DNA of 64,000 nucleotides, taken from Streptomyces olivochromogenes. GTDB lineage: Bacteria > Actinomycetota > Actinomycetes > Streptomycetales > Streptomycetaceae. This document shows positions 15,280-23,848 of the stretch, piece after piece (within the stretch, counting starts at the first letter, position 1; every line of letters begins with the position of its first letter). The stretch spans positions 29,192-93,191 of the forward strand of contig NZ_KQ948479.1 of assembly GCF_001514115.1 (NCBI RefSeq), given 5' to 3'. Below the pieces are notes generated by a model. It did not search any database. It was not told where the DNA came from and was given only the letters and a program-made list of their open reading frames with translations. Made by a program: the position numbers and the translations under genes.

Positions 15280-16617
15280 TCAGGCGTGCTCGATGACAAC
15301 GCCGCGCTTGTACAGCGCCGCATCGCCCGTGCCCGCATCGGACGGAACACCGAAGTCACCGACCCACGACCAGGTCGAGGAGATGACCTGCTGCAGGCGG
15401 TCCTGCGCCGGACGCACCAGCAGGGTGACGTCCACGGCAGGCGCGGCCTGGATGGTGCGGATCTCGGGCACGTCCTCGACGCCGGTTCCGGCGAGGAGAC
15501 TGTTGGTGCCCTCGAACGGAGCCGCCATCAGCGCGTTCGCACCCAGCACGATCGGCCGGTGCACGAGCAGGGTGCCCGCCGAGCCGCCGTTGGCGATGGT
15601 CGGGGCCTCGAGGTTGCGGACCCAGTCGATGCCGGCGAAACGCCCGATGCTGAGGTCCCGGTAGATCGGGGAGTCGATGCGGCCCTGAAGGGCCTGCTTG
15701 AAGTCGGAGTCCGCGAACAGCTGGGCCTCGGTGTCGGGGTCGATGTGGGCGACGTAGTAGCCGCCGACGGTCGGGACCGCCATCTTCCGCAGGCGCGCCA
15801 CGGCGGCCCTGAAGTTCGCGAACGTCACCGTGTTCGACCCGGTCAGGTCGTAGGCGGAGTTGCCGGTCGCCCGGACCGAGATCGGAGCGTTCGCCGCGAC
15901 CACGTAGTCACCGGCGACGTCGACGCGGGCAGTGCCCAGGGTCAGCGTCTTGGTGCCGAGGTTCACGCCGGTCACCGTGTTGCCGGTGCCCGCGATCGAC
16001 ACGGTGAGCGGGTTGGACGCCGACACGGCGGTCGGGACACCGTTGACCATGACGGTCTCGAAGCCGTCCGTCGAATTGACGATGATCGACGTGTCCGAGG
16101 ACCCGGCCGTGGTGCACCAGGTCCGGCCGCCCGCGTAGGCCTTGAACAGCTTGTTCCGGGCCACCTGGTTGATGGTCTGACCTGCGTTGATGCCGAGGTT
16201 CTCCACGTCGGCGAGGAACTTGCTCGCGAGGGCCATCGAACTGCCCAGCATGTTGGTGTCCATCGAGTTCGCGTACTGGTCCATCGTCACGGACCACTGC
16301 TCGATGCTGTACGTGGCCGCCGACGGGTCCGACCCGGTCACCGGAGTGGTGACGGGGGCGAGCAGGCCCTTGCGGGTGAAAGTCTTGGTGTCACCCAGGC
16401 CGCCCATCCACGGCTCCGCGTCCGCGATCTGTGGGAACAGGAAGTTCGGCACCAGCGCGTCCCGGAACACGCGGTCGAGCATGCCGTTCTGCAGCATCGC
16501 CTGGATGCCAGCAGGCAGGGACGGCCGGACACCAGCGTGCCGGTCGAGTCGGAACCACGGCCGGGCCGGGCCCTTGACGGAAAGCCGCGGACGGGCCGCG
16601 GTCAGGCTGGGGGTCAT
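15280..16617 (-). CDS. Major capsid protein
   Basis: This 445-residue protein follows scaffold and Prp-like genes. It has an extended, basic N-terminal arm, then AMLQNGMLDRVFRDALVPN and late segments (GRFAGIDWVRN, LLVHRPIVLGANALMA, LLVRPAQDRLQQVISS) typical of HK97-fold capsids. A Thr/Val/Gly-rich stretch at about 165-240 looks like an inserted beta domain. The N-terminal arm could be trimmed by the neighbouring Prp-like protease, which is inference. Confidence 0.85.
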   Translation of the reverse strand: MTPSLTAARPRLSVKGPARPWFRLDRHAGVRPSLPAGIQAMLQNGMLDRVFRDALVPNFLFPQIADAEPWMGGLGDTKTFTRKGLLAPVTTPVTGSDPSAATYSIEQWSVTMDQYANSMDTNMLGSSMALASKFLADVENLGINAGQTINQVARNKLFKAYAGGRTWCTTAGSSDTSIIVNSTDGFETVMVNGVPTAVSASNPLTVSIAGTGNTVTGVNLGTKTLTLGTARVDVAGDYVVAANAPISVRATGNSAYDLTGSNTVTFANFRAAVARLRKMAVPTVGGYYVAHIDPDTEAQLFADSDFKQALQGRIDSPIYRDLSIGRFAGIDWVRNLEAPTIANGGSAGTLLVHRPIVLGANALMAAPFEGTNSLLAGTGVEDVPEIRTIQAAPAVDVTLLVRPAQDRLQQVISSTWSWVGDFGVPSDAGTGDAALYKRGVVIEHA

Positions 16618-16618
16618 G

Positions 16619-16807
16619 TCACTCCTCAGTGATCTCTACGGACACCAGGTCCGGGTATTGCTCAGCGACCATCTGGAGGCCGAGCAGTGCGGTTTGGGCG
16701 ATGGCCGAAACGGCGGCGCAGACGCGACCCCCAGCGGCGTGCTCCTCGTGACCGGCCACCGTTATCTCGGTGCGCCCGTCGCCCAGATGGGCACGGACTT
16801 CGATCAC
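16619..16807 (-). CDS. Prp-like cysteine protease, candidate prohead protease
   Basis: This 62-residue protein carries GHEEHAAGGRVCAAVSAI, with His20 and Cys30, matching the G-H-x(n)-G-x-x-V-C-A-A-V-S signature of Prp, the ribosomal-protein-processing cysteine protease of Firmicutes that also cleaves staphylococcal phage capsid proteins. It is shorter than usual Prp (about 105 residues) and the His-Cys spacing is 10 rather than 12. It lies between scaffold and major capsid genes, the normal place of a maturation protease. Confidence 0.75.
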   Translation of the reverse strand: MIEVRAHLGDGRTEITVAGHEEHAAGGRVCAAVSAIAQTALLGLQMVAEQYPDLVSVEITEE

Positions 16808-17538
16808 ACGCGTTGCCTGTAGCCGTACTTGGCGAGCTCCGCGGCGACCTGGTCCTTCGAGGCCTCGAGGTAGTTCACCGGCGCGGGAGCACCGCGCGAG
16901 CCCTGGCCGGGGTCCGGCTTGGGCTGCGGCTTCTTCTCGGGGGCCGGAGCAGCCGGCTCGGGCCTGGCCCAGTGCGGCTTACGCTCCAGCAGGTCCGACA
17001 GGGCCGTCTCGATGGCGTCCGTGTCGATCTCGCCGTCGGCGTCGACGTACTGGCTGGGGTCACGCATCAGCACGTCCACCGCGTCAGTCGGGTCGGCGAA
17101 CTCTCCGGCCGCCGCACGGACCTCGGCAGCCACAGCGCGCGCCGTGGCCTTCGCAGCCTGCTTCTCGGACCGTTCGGCCTTCGCCGCGAGCTTCTCCGAC
17201 TCGGTCCGGTCGCGGTCCTTGAACTCCTCAACCTGGCGGGCGAGGTCGTCGGCGCGCTTCTTCTCCGCGGCCGCGGCCTTCCGGGCTTCCGCCTTCTCGG
17301 CCTTCATACGGTCGAGCGCTTTCTTACCCGCGTTGCCGAGCTTGTCGGCGCCCTCGGGCTCCGGCTCAGGCTCGGGGTCCGCCGGATCGTCTGCAGGATC
17401 CGGGGCGGGCTCGGGGTCTGCGGGGTCGTCCGCCGGGTCCGGAGCAGGCTCGGGGTCGGACGGCTCGGGGTCGTCGTGTCGGGACAGGTTGAACCAGGCG
17501 ATCCCGGTTGCCGGGACCTTCTCAATCTCGGTGGACAT
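16804..17538 (-). CDS. Scaffolding protein
   Basis: I chose ATG at 17536-17538 (MSTEIEKVPATG) because GAAGGGG lies at good spacing; an ATG at 17563-17565 would add nine residues. The 244-residue product has an acidic repeat region built of EPAPDPADDPADP units (about 30-60), then a long Lys/Glu/Ala coiled coil (about 65-150) and a charged C-terminal tail. This is the classic scaffold profile, immediately before the protease and capsid genes. Confidence 0.8.
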   Translation of the reverse strand: MSTEIEKVPATGIAWFNLSRHDDPEPSDPEPAPDPADDPADPEPAPDPADDPADPEPEPEPEGADKLGNAGKKALDRMKAEKAEARKAAAAEKKRADDLARQVEEFKDRDRTESEKLAAKAERSEKQAAKATARAVAAEVRAAAGEFADPTDAVDVLMRDPSQYVDADGEIDTDAIETALSDLLERKPHWARPEPAAPAPEKKPQPKPDPGQGSRGAPAPVNYLEASKDQVAAELAKYGYRQRV

Positions 17539-17571
17539 TGCGTCCGCCCCTTCAGTTGTGGACATGCGAAA

Positions 17572-17593
17572 GGGGCCCCATTGCGGGACCCCC
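17572..17593 (-). terminator. Weak terminator-like hairpin before scaffold gene
   Basis: On the minus strand GGGGTCCC and GGGGCCCC arms pair around GCAAT and are followed by TTT. It lies between the MuF-like gene and the scaffold gene and may lower read-through from portal genes. Confidence 0.4.
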
Positions 17594-17628
17594 TGGTGTT
17601 GGTCGATGGTCATCCCTGCCGGAAGCGG

Positions 17629-18666
17629 CTAGGACAGATAGCCGAAGCGCTTGAGCATCCCGATCAGCTCGTCGCGATCTTCGGAGAGTCGGAGGATCTC
17701 GCTGGGCGTGAGCCGCGGCGTCTTCAGGTGGAAGCGCGGCAGTCCCTGTTCCACGTCGGCGCGGCCGCGAGCGAACCGTTGGCCCGTGCGCTGCTCCGCC
17801 TCGCGGCGCATCTGCTGGAAGAACTCCCCGCGGCGCGTCGTGCCCTCGAGCGTGGCCACGACCTTCTTGCCGTAAGCGTCCAACGTCACCGTCGACCGAC
17901 CCGCGTTGACGACCTTGTAGATGTCGGCGCCGTTCCGGATCGCCTCAGCGCCGCCGATCGTGAACCGGCGATCCTGCTCAGCGCGCGACAGGCCGTTGAA
18001 GAACGACATCGGGTTCACGTGCCGCCCAGGGCGCGCATCGGTGGCGGGAACCCCATAACAAGCGCACCTTTTGTGACGTTGAAAGTCCGCGTTCCACCGG
18101 TACCAGCGACCCGCCAGGATCGCGCACCTCGCGCAAGCTCCCGCCCGGACTTGCCGGACGTAGCCCGTCACCGAACGGTTCGCGACCATCGCCACACCAG
18201 CCGCGCCGCGGCCCGCATCCGCGACCTCCGACGCGGCAATCCGCAGCAACTGGGCCTGCCCGGCGAGCATCGCCTCCTGCAGCGTCAGGCCGCCGCCGAT
18301 CAGCGTCTTCGTGCGGATCACCGGCAGGTACAGTAGCGAGTCCAGCGTCCGGCCGTCCGCGGCGACACCCGAAAACGAGCGGGCATCCACACGCGCCGCC
18401 TGCTCCAGGTAGTCGTTGCTGAGGCCGTCCATGCGGACCATCGCCTCGATGTACGGCTGGCCCGTGGACGCCGCCACCAGCTGGCCGGCGGACACGGCCC
18501 GGACCATCGCCGCACCCAAGCCCTGCAACCAGGACCCGGACAGGTCTGCAGCGGCAAGCCGCTTCCACAGCCGTTCCATCGTGACCGTCGTCTGAATGAC
18601 GGCCCGCTGCTGAGACCGGCCGTAGGCGTCGACGATGGCCGCGTGGGCCTGCGTTGCAACGGCCAC
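17629..18666 (-). CDS. MuF-like minor capsid / head morphogenesis protein
   Basis: This 345-residue protein directly follows the portal gene, as MuF/gp7-type proteins do. An N-terminal helical region is followed by GACARCAILAGRWYRWN and RHKRCACYGVP (about 174-207), a cysteine pattern commonly seen in actinophage MuF-like capsid proteins and probably metal-binding. The C-terminal part is basic. Such proteins sit inside the capsid and may act in ejection or maturation. Confidence 0.75.
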   Translation of the reverse strand: MAVATQAHAAIVDAYGRSQQRAVIQTTVTMERLWKRLAAADLSGSWLQGLGAAMVRAVSAGQLVAASTGQPYIEAMVRMDGLSNDYLEQAARVDARSFSGVAADGRTLDSLLYLPVIRTKTLIGGGLTLQEAMLAGQAQLLRIAASEVADAGRGAAGVAMVANRSVTGYVRQVRAGACARCAILAGRWYRWNADFQRHKRCACYGVPATDARPGRHVNPMSFFNGLSRAEQDRRFTIGGAEAIRNGADIYKVVNAGRSTVTLDAYGKKVVATLEGTTRRGEFFQQMRREAEQRTGQRFARGRADVEQGLPRFHLKTPRLTPSEILRLSEDRDELIGMLKRFGYLS

Positions 18667-18667
18667 G

Positions 18668-20050
18668 TCAGCCTCCCGCAGGGGCCTCGAGCGGCTGCGG
18701 CTCCGGCTGGGCGGTGGACAGCTGGTGCAGATCCATCGCCGTCATCCGGGTCAGGGCCTCGTCCTGCATGCCCCGCATTCGGTCCCGCTGCACTGCGCTG
18801 TAGCCGAGGTCTTCCCATGCCTGCTCGGTCGGCAGGATGCCGCTGGCGTGGAGTTTCACGACGGCGTCGGCTTTCTGTGCGTAGGTCGGAGTCGCCGGGT
18901 CCCGCCACACGGTCTCGAGCTTGCCGGTCCGCGGGTCGAGTTTGCCGTCCCGGACCAGCAGGACGAGCCGCATGACGCGTTCCCACGCCTCGCCGAACGC
19001 CCGCTGACGCCGCTCCGCGCGCTTCACCAGACGAGCCTCCGACGCGCGGATCGCGTCCGCGGACGGCGGCTGATCGGTGGCCAGGCCGAGGAATGCGGGC
19101 GGCAGGCCCGTCAGGGCAGCCACCAGACGCGCAAGAACGTTGATCGTCTCGTGGAAGTTCGACAGCTGCGCCTCGGGGAACTGGCCGAACTTGACGTTGT
19201 CGCCCTCGTTCACCCACAGGCGGCCCGCCAGCGACGACATCGCACCGAGCGGCTGCCCGTTCTCGTCGGCGAAGTCGTCCCGGGACATGCCCGTCGCCCA
19301 CCGGCGCGGCATCGCGTGATACTCCGCGCTGACCATCATGTCCGAGGCGATCTTGCAGGCCGCATCCGAGATCGGAATGACGGAGCGCAGTTCAGACGTG
19401 CCGTCCAGGTGGCGCAGCCGCGGCCGGTTCGCCAGCGGGACGACAAGCACCTGGCCGAGCTTGTGCTCGTCCTGCTCAACCGCGGTCCAAGCGCCCTTCT
19501 GCTGCTCGAACGTGATCCGCTTGTTCGGCAGATACAGCGTCGCCCACTTCACCGGGGCAGCCCCCGCGGAGGGTTCATCCCACCGCTTGATCGCCGCCAT
19601 CACCTGCCGGGTACGAGGATCCCGCTCCGCGAACACCTCGAGGGCGGACTCTGCGGTGATGATCGGCGTGGCCTCGTCGTCCTCGTTCGCGCCGATGATC
19701 GCGTAAGACCGTTTCAGGGCCAGCGCATCGACGTGGGCCTGCTGGCTGCCCTCGTCCATGTCGGAGGCCTGCCACACCGACCACAGATCCTCCGCCGTGG
19801 TCTCACTGTCCGCGTACCGGAAGCCCTCGACGTCCAGCCGCTCATCCAGCGCGTCCACCACCAGTTGCGGCCAGTTGATGACCAGCTGCCGCATCCGGTC
19901 CGACAGCTCCGACTGGATCTCCGGCGCTAGATACGACAGAGGCTGCGTGCCCTCGTAGTAGCTGTCCATCAACCGCAGATTCGGCAGATCGTTGTCGTGC
20001 GCCGCAATCAGCCGCTTCAGCCAGGCATCCGGCTCGAGGTCGAGGGCCAC
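18668..20050 (-). CDS. Portal protein (SPP1 gp6 type)
   Basis: This 460-residue protein lies directly after the terminase large subunit. Segments LMDSYYEGTQPLSYLAPEI near the N-terminus, VNWPQ-like VINWPQLVVDALDERL, and the late ALTGLPPAFLGLATDQPPSADAIRASE are diagnostic of the phage portal Gp6 family. It forms the dodecameric DNA channel. The C-terminal 20 residues are Pro/Glu-rich. Confidence 0.9.
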   Translation of the reverse strand: MALDLEPDAWLKRLIAAHDNDLPNLRLMDSYYEGTQPLSYLAPEIQSELSDRMRQLVINWPQLVVDALDERLDVEGFRYADSETTAEDLWSVWQASDMDEGSQQAHVDALALKRSYAIIGANEDDEATPIITAESALEVFAERDPRTRQVMAAIKRWDEPSAGAAPVKWATLYLPNKRITFEQQKGAWTAVEQDEHKLGQVLVVPLANRPRLRHLDGTSELRSVIPISDAACKIASDMMVSAEYHAMPRRWATGMSRDDFADENGQPLGAMSSLAGRLWVNEGDNVKFGQFPEAQLSNFHETINVLARLVAALTGLPPAFLGLATDQPPSADAIRASEARLVKRAERRQRAFGEAWERVMRLVLLVRDGKLDPRTGKLETVWRDPATPTYAQKADAVVKLHASGILPTEQAWEDLGYSAVQRDRMRGMQDEALTRMTAMDLHQLSTAQPEPQPLEAPAGG

Positions 20051-20068
20051 AGGTCACCCCCGTCATCG

Positions 20069-21688
20069 TCATCGCATCACAGTCGTCTTCCGGGAGCGCG
20101 GCGGCTCGTTGCCGCCCGCCTTGATTGCGTCCCGTCGGGCTTCCCAGGACAGGCAGCCCGCCATGGAAAGGTCGATCTTCCGAGGGGAGTCGTGGCGGTC
20201 CTTCTGGATCACCCACATCGGCTTGCCCTCGTCGTCCTTCACTCCGGCGTTCCGCTTCACCGCATGGGCGATGTGCCGGGCGAAGGCGTCGCTGCCGTCG
20301 TGCGACAGCTCGCCGCCCGTCATTGCCGTCTTGTACGCGCGCAGGGCGAACGCCATCTGGCGGCGCCGGTGCGTCCACCACTCGGTGACGACCTTCGGGC
20401 CGTACTTGCCGGCCCAGCCCGCGATCGTCTCCTCCCAGTAGGCCGGGTCCGCGTAGACGCGCACGACCCGCCACGTTTGCATGGCCTCGTCCAGTACGGC
20501 GTTCACCTCGGCCTCGGGGACTTCCCACGATTCGGCCTCCTGCTTGTTCGCAGGCGACTCCCACACCCCGAGCACCCACTGGTGGCCCGTCTCGATGTGG
20601 GTCGCGATGAAGCCTGTCGAGTCGCTCCACTTCGACCCGTCGAAGCCGATCGCGATCGCTTCCTTCGCCGGGACGATGAAGTGCGAGTCCGCCAACTCCC
20701 GCCAGCGCCCCGGGTCGAACGCCTTCGCTGAGGCGGTTCCGGGCTGGTTCAGGAAGTACCTGCGGGCGTCCGCCGGATCGGTGTCCGGCTCCCGCATATC
20801 GCTGGCAATCCGCTCGAGATCCATCCACTTCGCTGCGTCGCCGTACACGAACTCCAGAGCGGGCAGCAGCTGGTCGTCGTCGTGCAGGTCCTCGACATGC
20901 GGGGCTTCGCGGTGGTCAAAGAGCAGACCGCCGTCACGTACCCGGCCCGAGGCGACCGCCTTGTGGTACTCGTGCGTCGCCTCCGCCACCGAACTCTCGC
21001 CGACCGCATACATCGTCGACGTCTCCAGTGACCACGGCTCGGCAGCACGGCGCTTCACCAGGTTGCGGCGCACCGTCTTGTGCATGGCCTTCAGCTCGGG
21101 CAGGACGTACAGGTGCGTCTCGTCGAAGACGCTGAACGTCTCCTTGCCGCCATCCTTCGCGGCGCCGGACGACGTCGACGGGACGATCTCGCCGCCGCCC
21201 TCGATGAAGATGCGGCTCGACGTCTGCGCCGAACGCCCCAGGTCGATTCCCGGGAACTCGTCGCCGGCGTATTCGACGAGGTGCTCGAGCATCGCCGTGA
21301 CGTTGTCGTAGGTGTTGCCGGACTGGTTCTCCTCCGTCGCCAGGCAGCGAATGAAGGGGTACACCTGCGCGCGGCCCACCGGATCACCGGCAGCGTCCCA
21401 GCCGTCGAACCTGCACGGCCCCAGCGCCTCGAAGCACACCAGCGCGCCGGCGAGCTCGCTCTTCGCCCTGCCCTTCGGCCGGGACAGGAACGCGCGGTTG
21501 ACCTTCCGGCGGCCCGTCACCGGGTCGAGCTGGTAGGCCTTGACGATGAACGCGGCCATCTCGTCGTCGATGAGCAGAGGCTCGCCCTGCACGTCGCCGG
21601 GACCGTGGCACAGGTAGTGCTCGATCCAGTCGATGGCCTCGAAGCCGAGGGAGACGAAGCGGTCCGGGTCAGCTATCCGCCTGGCCAT
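20069..21688 (-). CDS. terL: Terminase large subunit
   Basis: This 539-residue protein has an ATPase Walker A-like SRPKGRAKSE (69-78), Walker B FSVFDE (185-190) and the RNase H-like nuclease start GFDGSKWSDSTG (348-359, Asp350 and Asp356). It belongs to the actinophage terminase family that works on cos or headful sites and docks on the portal. Its first 20 bases overlap the end of the small subunit gene, so the two are coupled. Confidence 0.95.
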   Translation of the reverse strand: MARRIADPDRFVSLGFEAIDWIEHYLCHGPGDVQGEPLLIDDEMAAFIVKAYQLDPVTGRRKVNRAFLSRPKGRAKSELAGALVCFEALGPCRFDGWDAAGDPVGRAQVYPFIRCLATEENQSGNTYDNVTAMLEHLVEYAGDEFPGIDLGRSAQTSSRIFIEGGGEIVPSTSSGAAKDGGKETFSVFDETHLYVLPELKAMHKTVRRNLVKRRAAEPWSLETSTMYAVGESSVAEATHEYHKAVASGRVRDGGLLFDHREAPHVEDLHDDDQLLPALEFVYGDAAKWMDLERIASDMREPDTDPADARRYFLNQPGTASAKAFDPGRWRELADSHFIVPAKEAIAIGFDGSKWSDSTGFIATHIETGHQWVLGVWESPANKQEAESWEVPEAEVNAVLDEAMQTWRVVRVYADPAYWEETIAGWAGKYGPKVVTEWWTHRRRQMAFALRAYKTAMTGGELSHDGSDAFARHIAHAVKRNAGVKDDEGKPMWVIQKDRHDSPRKIDLSMAGCLSWEARRDAIKAGGNEPPRSRKTTVMR

Positions 21689-22124
21689 CGACGACCTTCA
21701 GGACGCGGTCCCTGCGTGAGGTTCCACCGCGGGGGCTTGCCGAGCGCCGGGCCACAGGCTCGATGTCCGGCTCGGCTACGGTCCAGCGCAGCCGCACCCG
21801 GTCCGCTGCCGTGCCGCCGAGGGACGCCTCGTTCAGCCGGATCTCCGCCAGCAGATCTTTCCTCGGCTCGCCCCAGTACTCCTGCACGAGTTCGGCGAGC
21901 ATGTGCAGCCGCTGCCAGTCCGTCGGCAGGAACGTCGCAGCTTGCGGGCTGCTGCGCCACGTCTCGTACCAGGCCAGCGTGCGGCTGTCGTAGTCGTGTC
22001 CGCCGGGCAGTTCCGGCGTGGGTCCATCCGGTCCGTTCGCCGGGAGGACTGTCGTCGTGACCGCGTCGGCGTTGCGCCGGCGCCGCTGAGACGCATCCTT
22101 CGGCAGGGGTCCGTTTCCAGGCAT
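21669..22124 (-). CDS. terS: Terminase small subunit
   Basis: I chose ATG at 22122-22124 (MPGNGPLPKD) because AGAGG lies eight bases upstream; a GTG nine bases further out overlaps that ribosome site. The 151-residue product has a basic N-terminus and helical body with LAWYETWRSSPQAATFLPTD and RLHMLAELVQEYW, typical of actinophage terminase small subunits. It would bind the packaging site, presumably just upstream. Confidence 0.85.
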   Translation of the reverse strand: MPGNGPLPKDASQRRRRNADAVTTTVLPANGPDGPTPELPGGHDYDSRTLAWYETWRSSPQAATFLPTDWQRLHMLAELVQEYWGEPRKDLLAEIRLNEASLGGTAADRVRLRWTVAEPDIEPVARRSASPRGGTSRRDRVLKVVDGQADS

Positions 22125-22139
22125 TGTGATCACCTCTGT

Positions 22140-22320
22140 TGGTGCCGTTGCGGCATCAGACCGACGGCCATTGCGGCGCGCCGGTAGCTACACAGGGTTA
22201 CGCGATGAAGATCGATTTCCGGGGCCCAAAATCCTGTGACCCGTATGGGACCCGATAGCCCTCCCCGTAGGTCCAGATTCCATGATCCAATGACCCTTTG
22301 GCCCCTGGGTCTTGCCCGCC
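22140..22320. other. Non-coding gap between terminase and HNH: candidate packaging (cos) region
   Basis: About 190 bases between the HNH nuclease gene and the terminase small subunit hold no gene. The local composition is less GC-rich than its surroundings and includes short inverted segments such as CAAAATCCTG and TGACCCGTATGGGACCC. In cos phages of HK97 type with an HNH gene beside terS, cos lies here. No cohesive-end sequence can be proven from the sequence alone. Confidence 0.35.
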
Positions 22321-22324
22321 GAGG

Positions 22325-22849
22325 TTACGCAGCGTGATCCTGCTTGGCGCTGTTGCAACCCAGGCAGCAGGTGCGGACGTTGGCCAGGGTGTGGTCGCCG
22401 CCCTTCGATAGCGGCGCCACGTGGTCGACGGTCGGGCTCATCACGTCGAACGGTGAGGCGTCCGGGTCGGTCGGCCGCTCGCACCGGTAGCAGACCCAGC
22501 CGTCACGCTCGAAGACCTGGAGCCGGTCGAACCGATGGATGACCGTCGCGCCGGCAAGCTGTGCTCGCTTCACCGCGTCGGTGCTCCAGTCGTAGCTGCC
22601 TGTGTGTGCGGCTGCTGGTCCGAACTGCACGATGCGGCGGCAGGCTATGGAGCAGGTGGGCCTGCGGTCTGCCTTGTGTGGGCGTCGTATCGGGGTACCG
22701 CAGGCGGTGCACGAGGTGGGGATAGCGGCGTGCCTGTTGGGCTGGTGCTTGCGGTTGTAGTGGGTGGAGCACAGGCCGAGAGCGCGGTACTTGTTCGGGC
22801 ATCCAGGTTCGGTACAGGTCTTGGTGCGTGAGGGGGTGAGCGTTGGCAT
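22325..22849 (-). CDS. HNH endonuclease, packaging-associated
   Basis: Start ATG 22847-22849 has GGAG six bases upstream. The 174-residue product has an N-terminal zinc ribbon region (CTEPGCPNKY, CTACGTP, CSIAC) and a C-terminal HNH core: VFERDGWVCYRC, VDHVAPLSKGGDHTLANVRTCC, and CLGCNSAK. An HNH next to the terminase is needed for cos cleavage in HK97-like phages, which makes this its likely job. Confidence 0.9.
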   Translation of the reverse strand: MPTLTPSRTKTCTEPGCPNKYRALGLCSTHYNRKHQPNRHAAIPTSCTACGTPIRRPHKADRRPTCSIACRRIVQFGPAAAHTGSYDWSTDAVKRAQLAGATVIHRFDRLQVFERDGWVCYRCERPTDPDASPFDVMSPTVDHVAPLSKGGDHTLANVRTCCLGCNSAKQDHAA

Positions 22850-22870
22850 GTCGGTCTCCGGGTATGGCGA

Positions 22871-22900
22871 AGCCCCCGACACCCGGATGGGTCGGGGGCT
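22871..22900. terminator. Hairpin between the two HNH genes
   Basis: AGCCCCCGAC (22871-22880) pairs perfectly with GTCGGGGGCT (22891-22900) around a ten-base loop. There is no long T run, which is common for Streptomyces terminators. It would end transcripts of the second HNH gene. Confidence 0.55.
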
Positions 22901-22939
22901 TCTGCTCGCCGGGATCAGTGGCGAGTGCTGGTGGGTTGG

Positions 22940-23335
22940 TCAGTGCAGGCCGAAGGTTCCGGGCTGCTCTCGTGCGGTGCTGCTGGCGTGGCAGAGGCCG
23001 CAGAGTCCGCGCCCGCGCTTGGGATCGTTGTGGTCGAGCCCTCGTTCGATGAGGTCGCGCTTACTCAGTGGCCAGTGGTCTGCGTGTTCACTGGGTCTGG
23101 CGCATGCGGAGTCTGGGTCGCTGCACTGGGGGCAGCCGGGGCAGACGCAGATGGGATCGCGGGCCAGGACTGCCGGCCGGAAGCGGGTCTCGTGTTCTCG
23201 TCCGTATCCGCGCTGTCTCGCTGTGCCGCGCCGTTGTTCCGCCTCACGGCGGTGGTCGTCGCACTTCCCACCGCGATCGCTGAACTCGGGGCAGCCGGGT
23301 ACGGAGCAGACGCGCCAGCCGGTTCGTCGTGGCAT
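22940..23335 (-). CDS. Second HNH endonuclease-like protein
   Basis: This 131-residue protein starts MPRRTGWRVCSVPGCPEF with a zinc-binding CSVPGC / CDDH pair. The C-terminal half holds RFRPAVLARDPICVCPGC, HADHWPLSKRDLIERGLDHND and GRGLCGLCHASSTAR, an HNH fold typical of Streptomyces prophages. It is different in sequence from the HNH at 22325-22849 but lies only 90 bases away. It may be the second component of packaging or a free-standing nuclease. Confidence 0.85.
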   Translation of the reverse strand: MPRRTGWRVCSVPGCPEFSDRGGKCDDHRREAEQRRGTARQRGYGREHETRFRPAVLARDPICVCPGCPQCSDPDSACARPSEHADHWPLSKRDLIERGLDHNDPKRGRGLCGLCHASSTAREQPGTFGLH

Positions 23336-23348
23336 GGCGGCCTCCCGT

Positions 23349-23534
23349 TCAGCTTCGGGGGGCCAGACGGCGGACAGCGGCCTTGGCGAGTTCCCACGTG
23401 AAGGGGATGTCGAGTGTTCGCGCCTTGCTGAGCTTCAAGACCGGATGCAGCGAGAGCTTGCCGTCCGTGCTCTGCACCCAGCAGTAGGACTTGCCGAAGA
23501 GGACGGTCTCACCCGTGCGCCAAGGGGATTCCAT
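23349..23534 (-). CDS. Hypothetical 61-aa protein
   Basis: ATG at 23532-23534 has GGAGG six bases upstream. The product (MESPWRTGETVLFGKSYCWV...) is basic with an aromatic, beta-like N-terminal part and a helical end. It lies 14 bases from both its neighbours in the same orientation. No family is recognised. Confidence 0.6.
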   Translation of the reverse strand: MESPWRTGETVLFGKSYCWVQSTDGKLSLHPVLKLSKARTLDIPFTWELAKAAVRRLAPRS

Positions 23535-23548
23535 GCGGCGCCTCCGCT

Positions 23549-23848
23549 TCAGGTGATGCCGAGGTAGCCGGACAGCCGGACGATGTTCTCGGATCCGGGC
23601 GGGTCGAAGGACACGTAGACGCGGTAGTCGCCTGCGGCCAGCGTGAGCGCCCCGCCGTCGGGTCCGATGAGGAGTCGGGCCTCGGTGCCGTTGGCCCACG
23701 TCCCGGTCTGCCAGTCGCTGGTCACCGGGTTGTCCCGGTTGGAGACGGGGAGGAAGGCGAGCTTGGGTGGGGTGCCGGTGATGTCGACTCCGGCTGGTGC
23801 GGTGACGGGGACGTGGACGTACTCGGTCGAGGTGGCGGGGATCAGCAC
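23549..23848 (-). CDS. Small structural protein, fibre-associated
   Basis: Start GTG 23846-23848, preceded by GGAGG at ten bases, overlaps the end of the repeat-containing fibre gene. The 99-residue product begins VLIPATSTEYVHVPVTAPAG and ends LAAGDYRVYVSFDPPGSENIVRLSGYLGI, a beta-sandwich-like pattern seen beside fibre genes in actinophages. Role inferred from position. Confidence 0.65.
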   Translation of the reverse strand: MLIPATSTEYVHVPVTAPAGVDITGTPPKLAFLPVSNRDNPVTSDWQTGTWANGTEARLLIGPDGGALTLAAGDYRVYVSFDPPGSENIVRLSGYLGIT

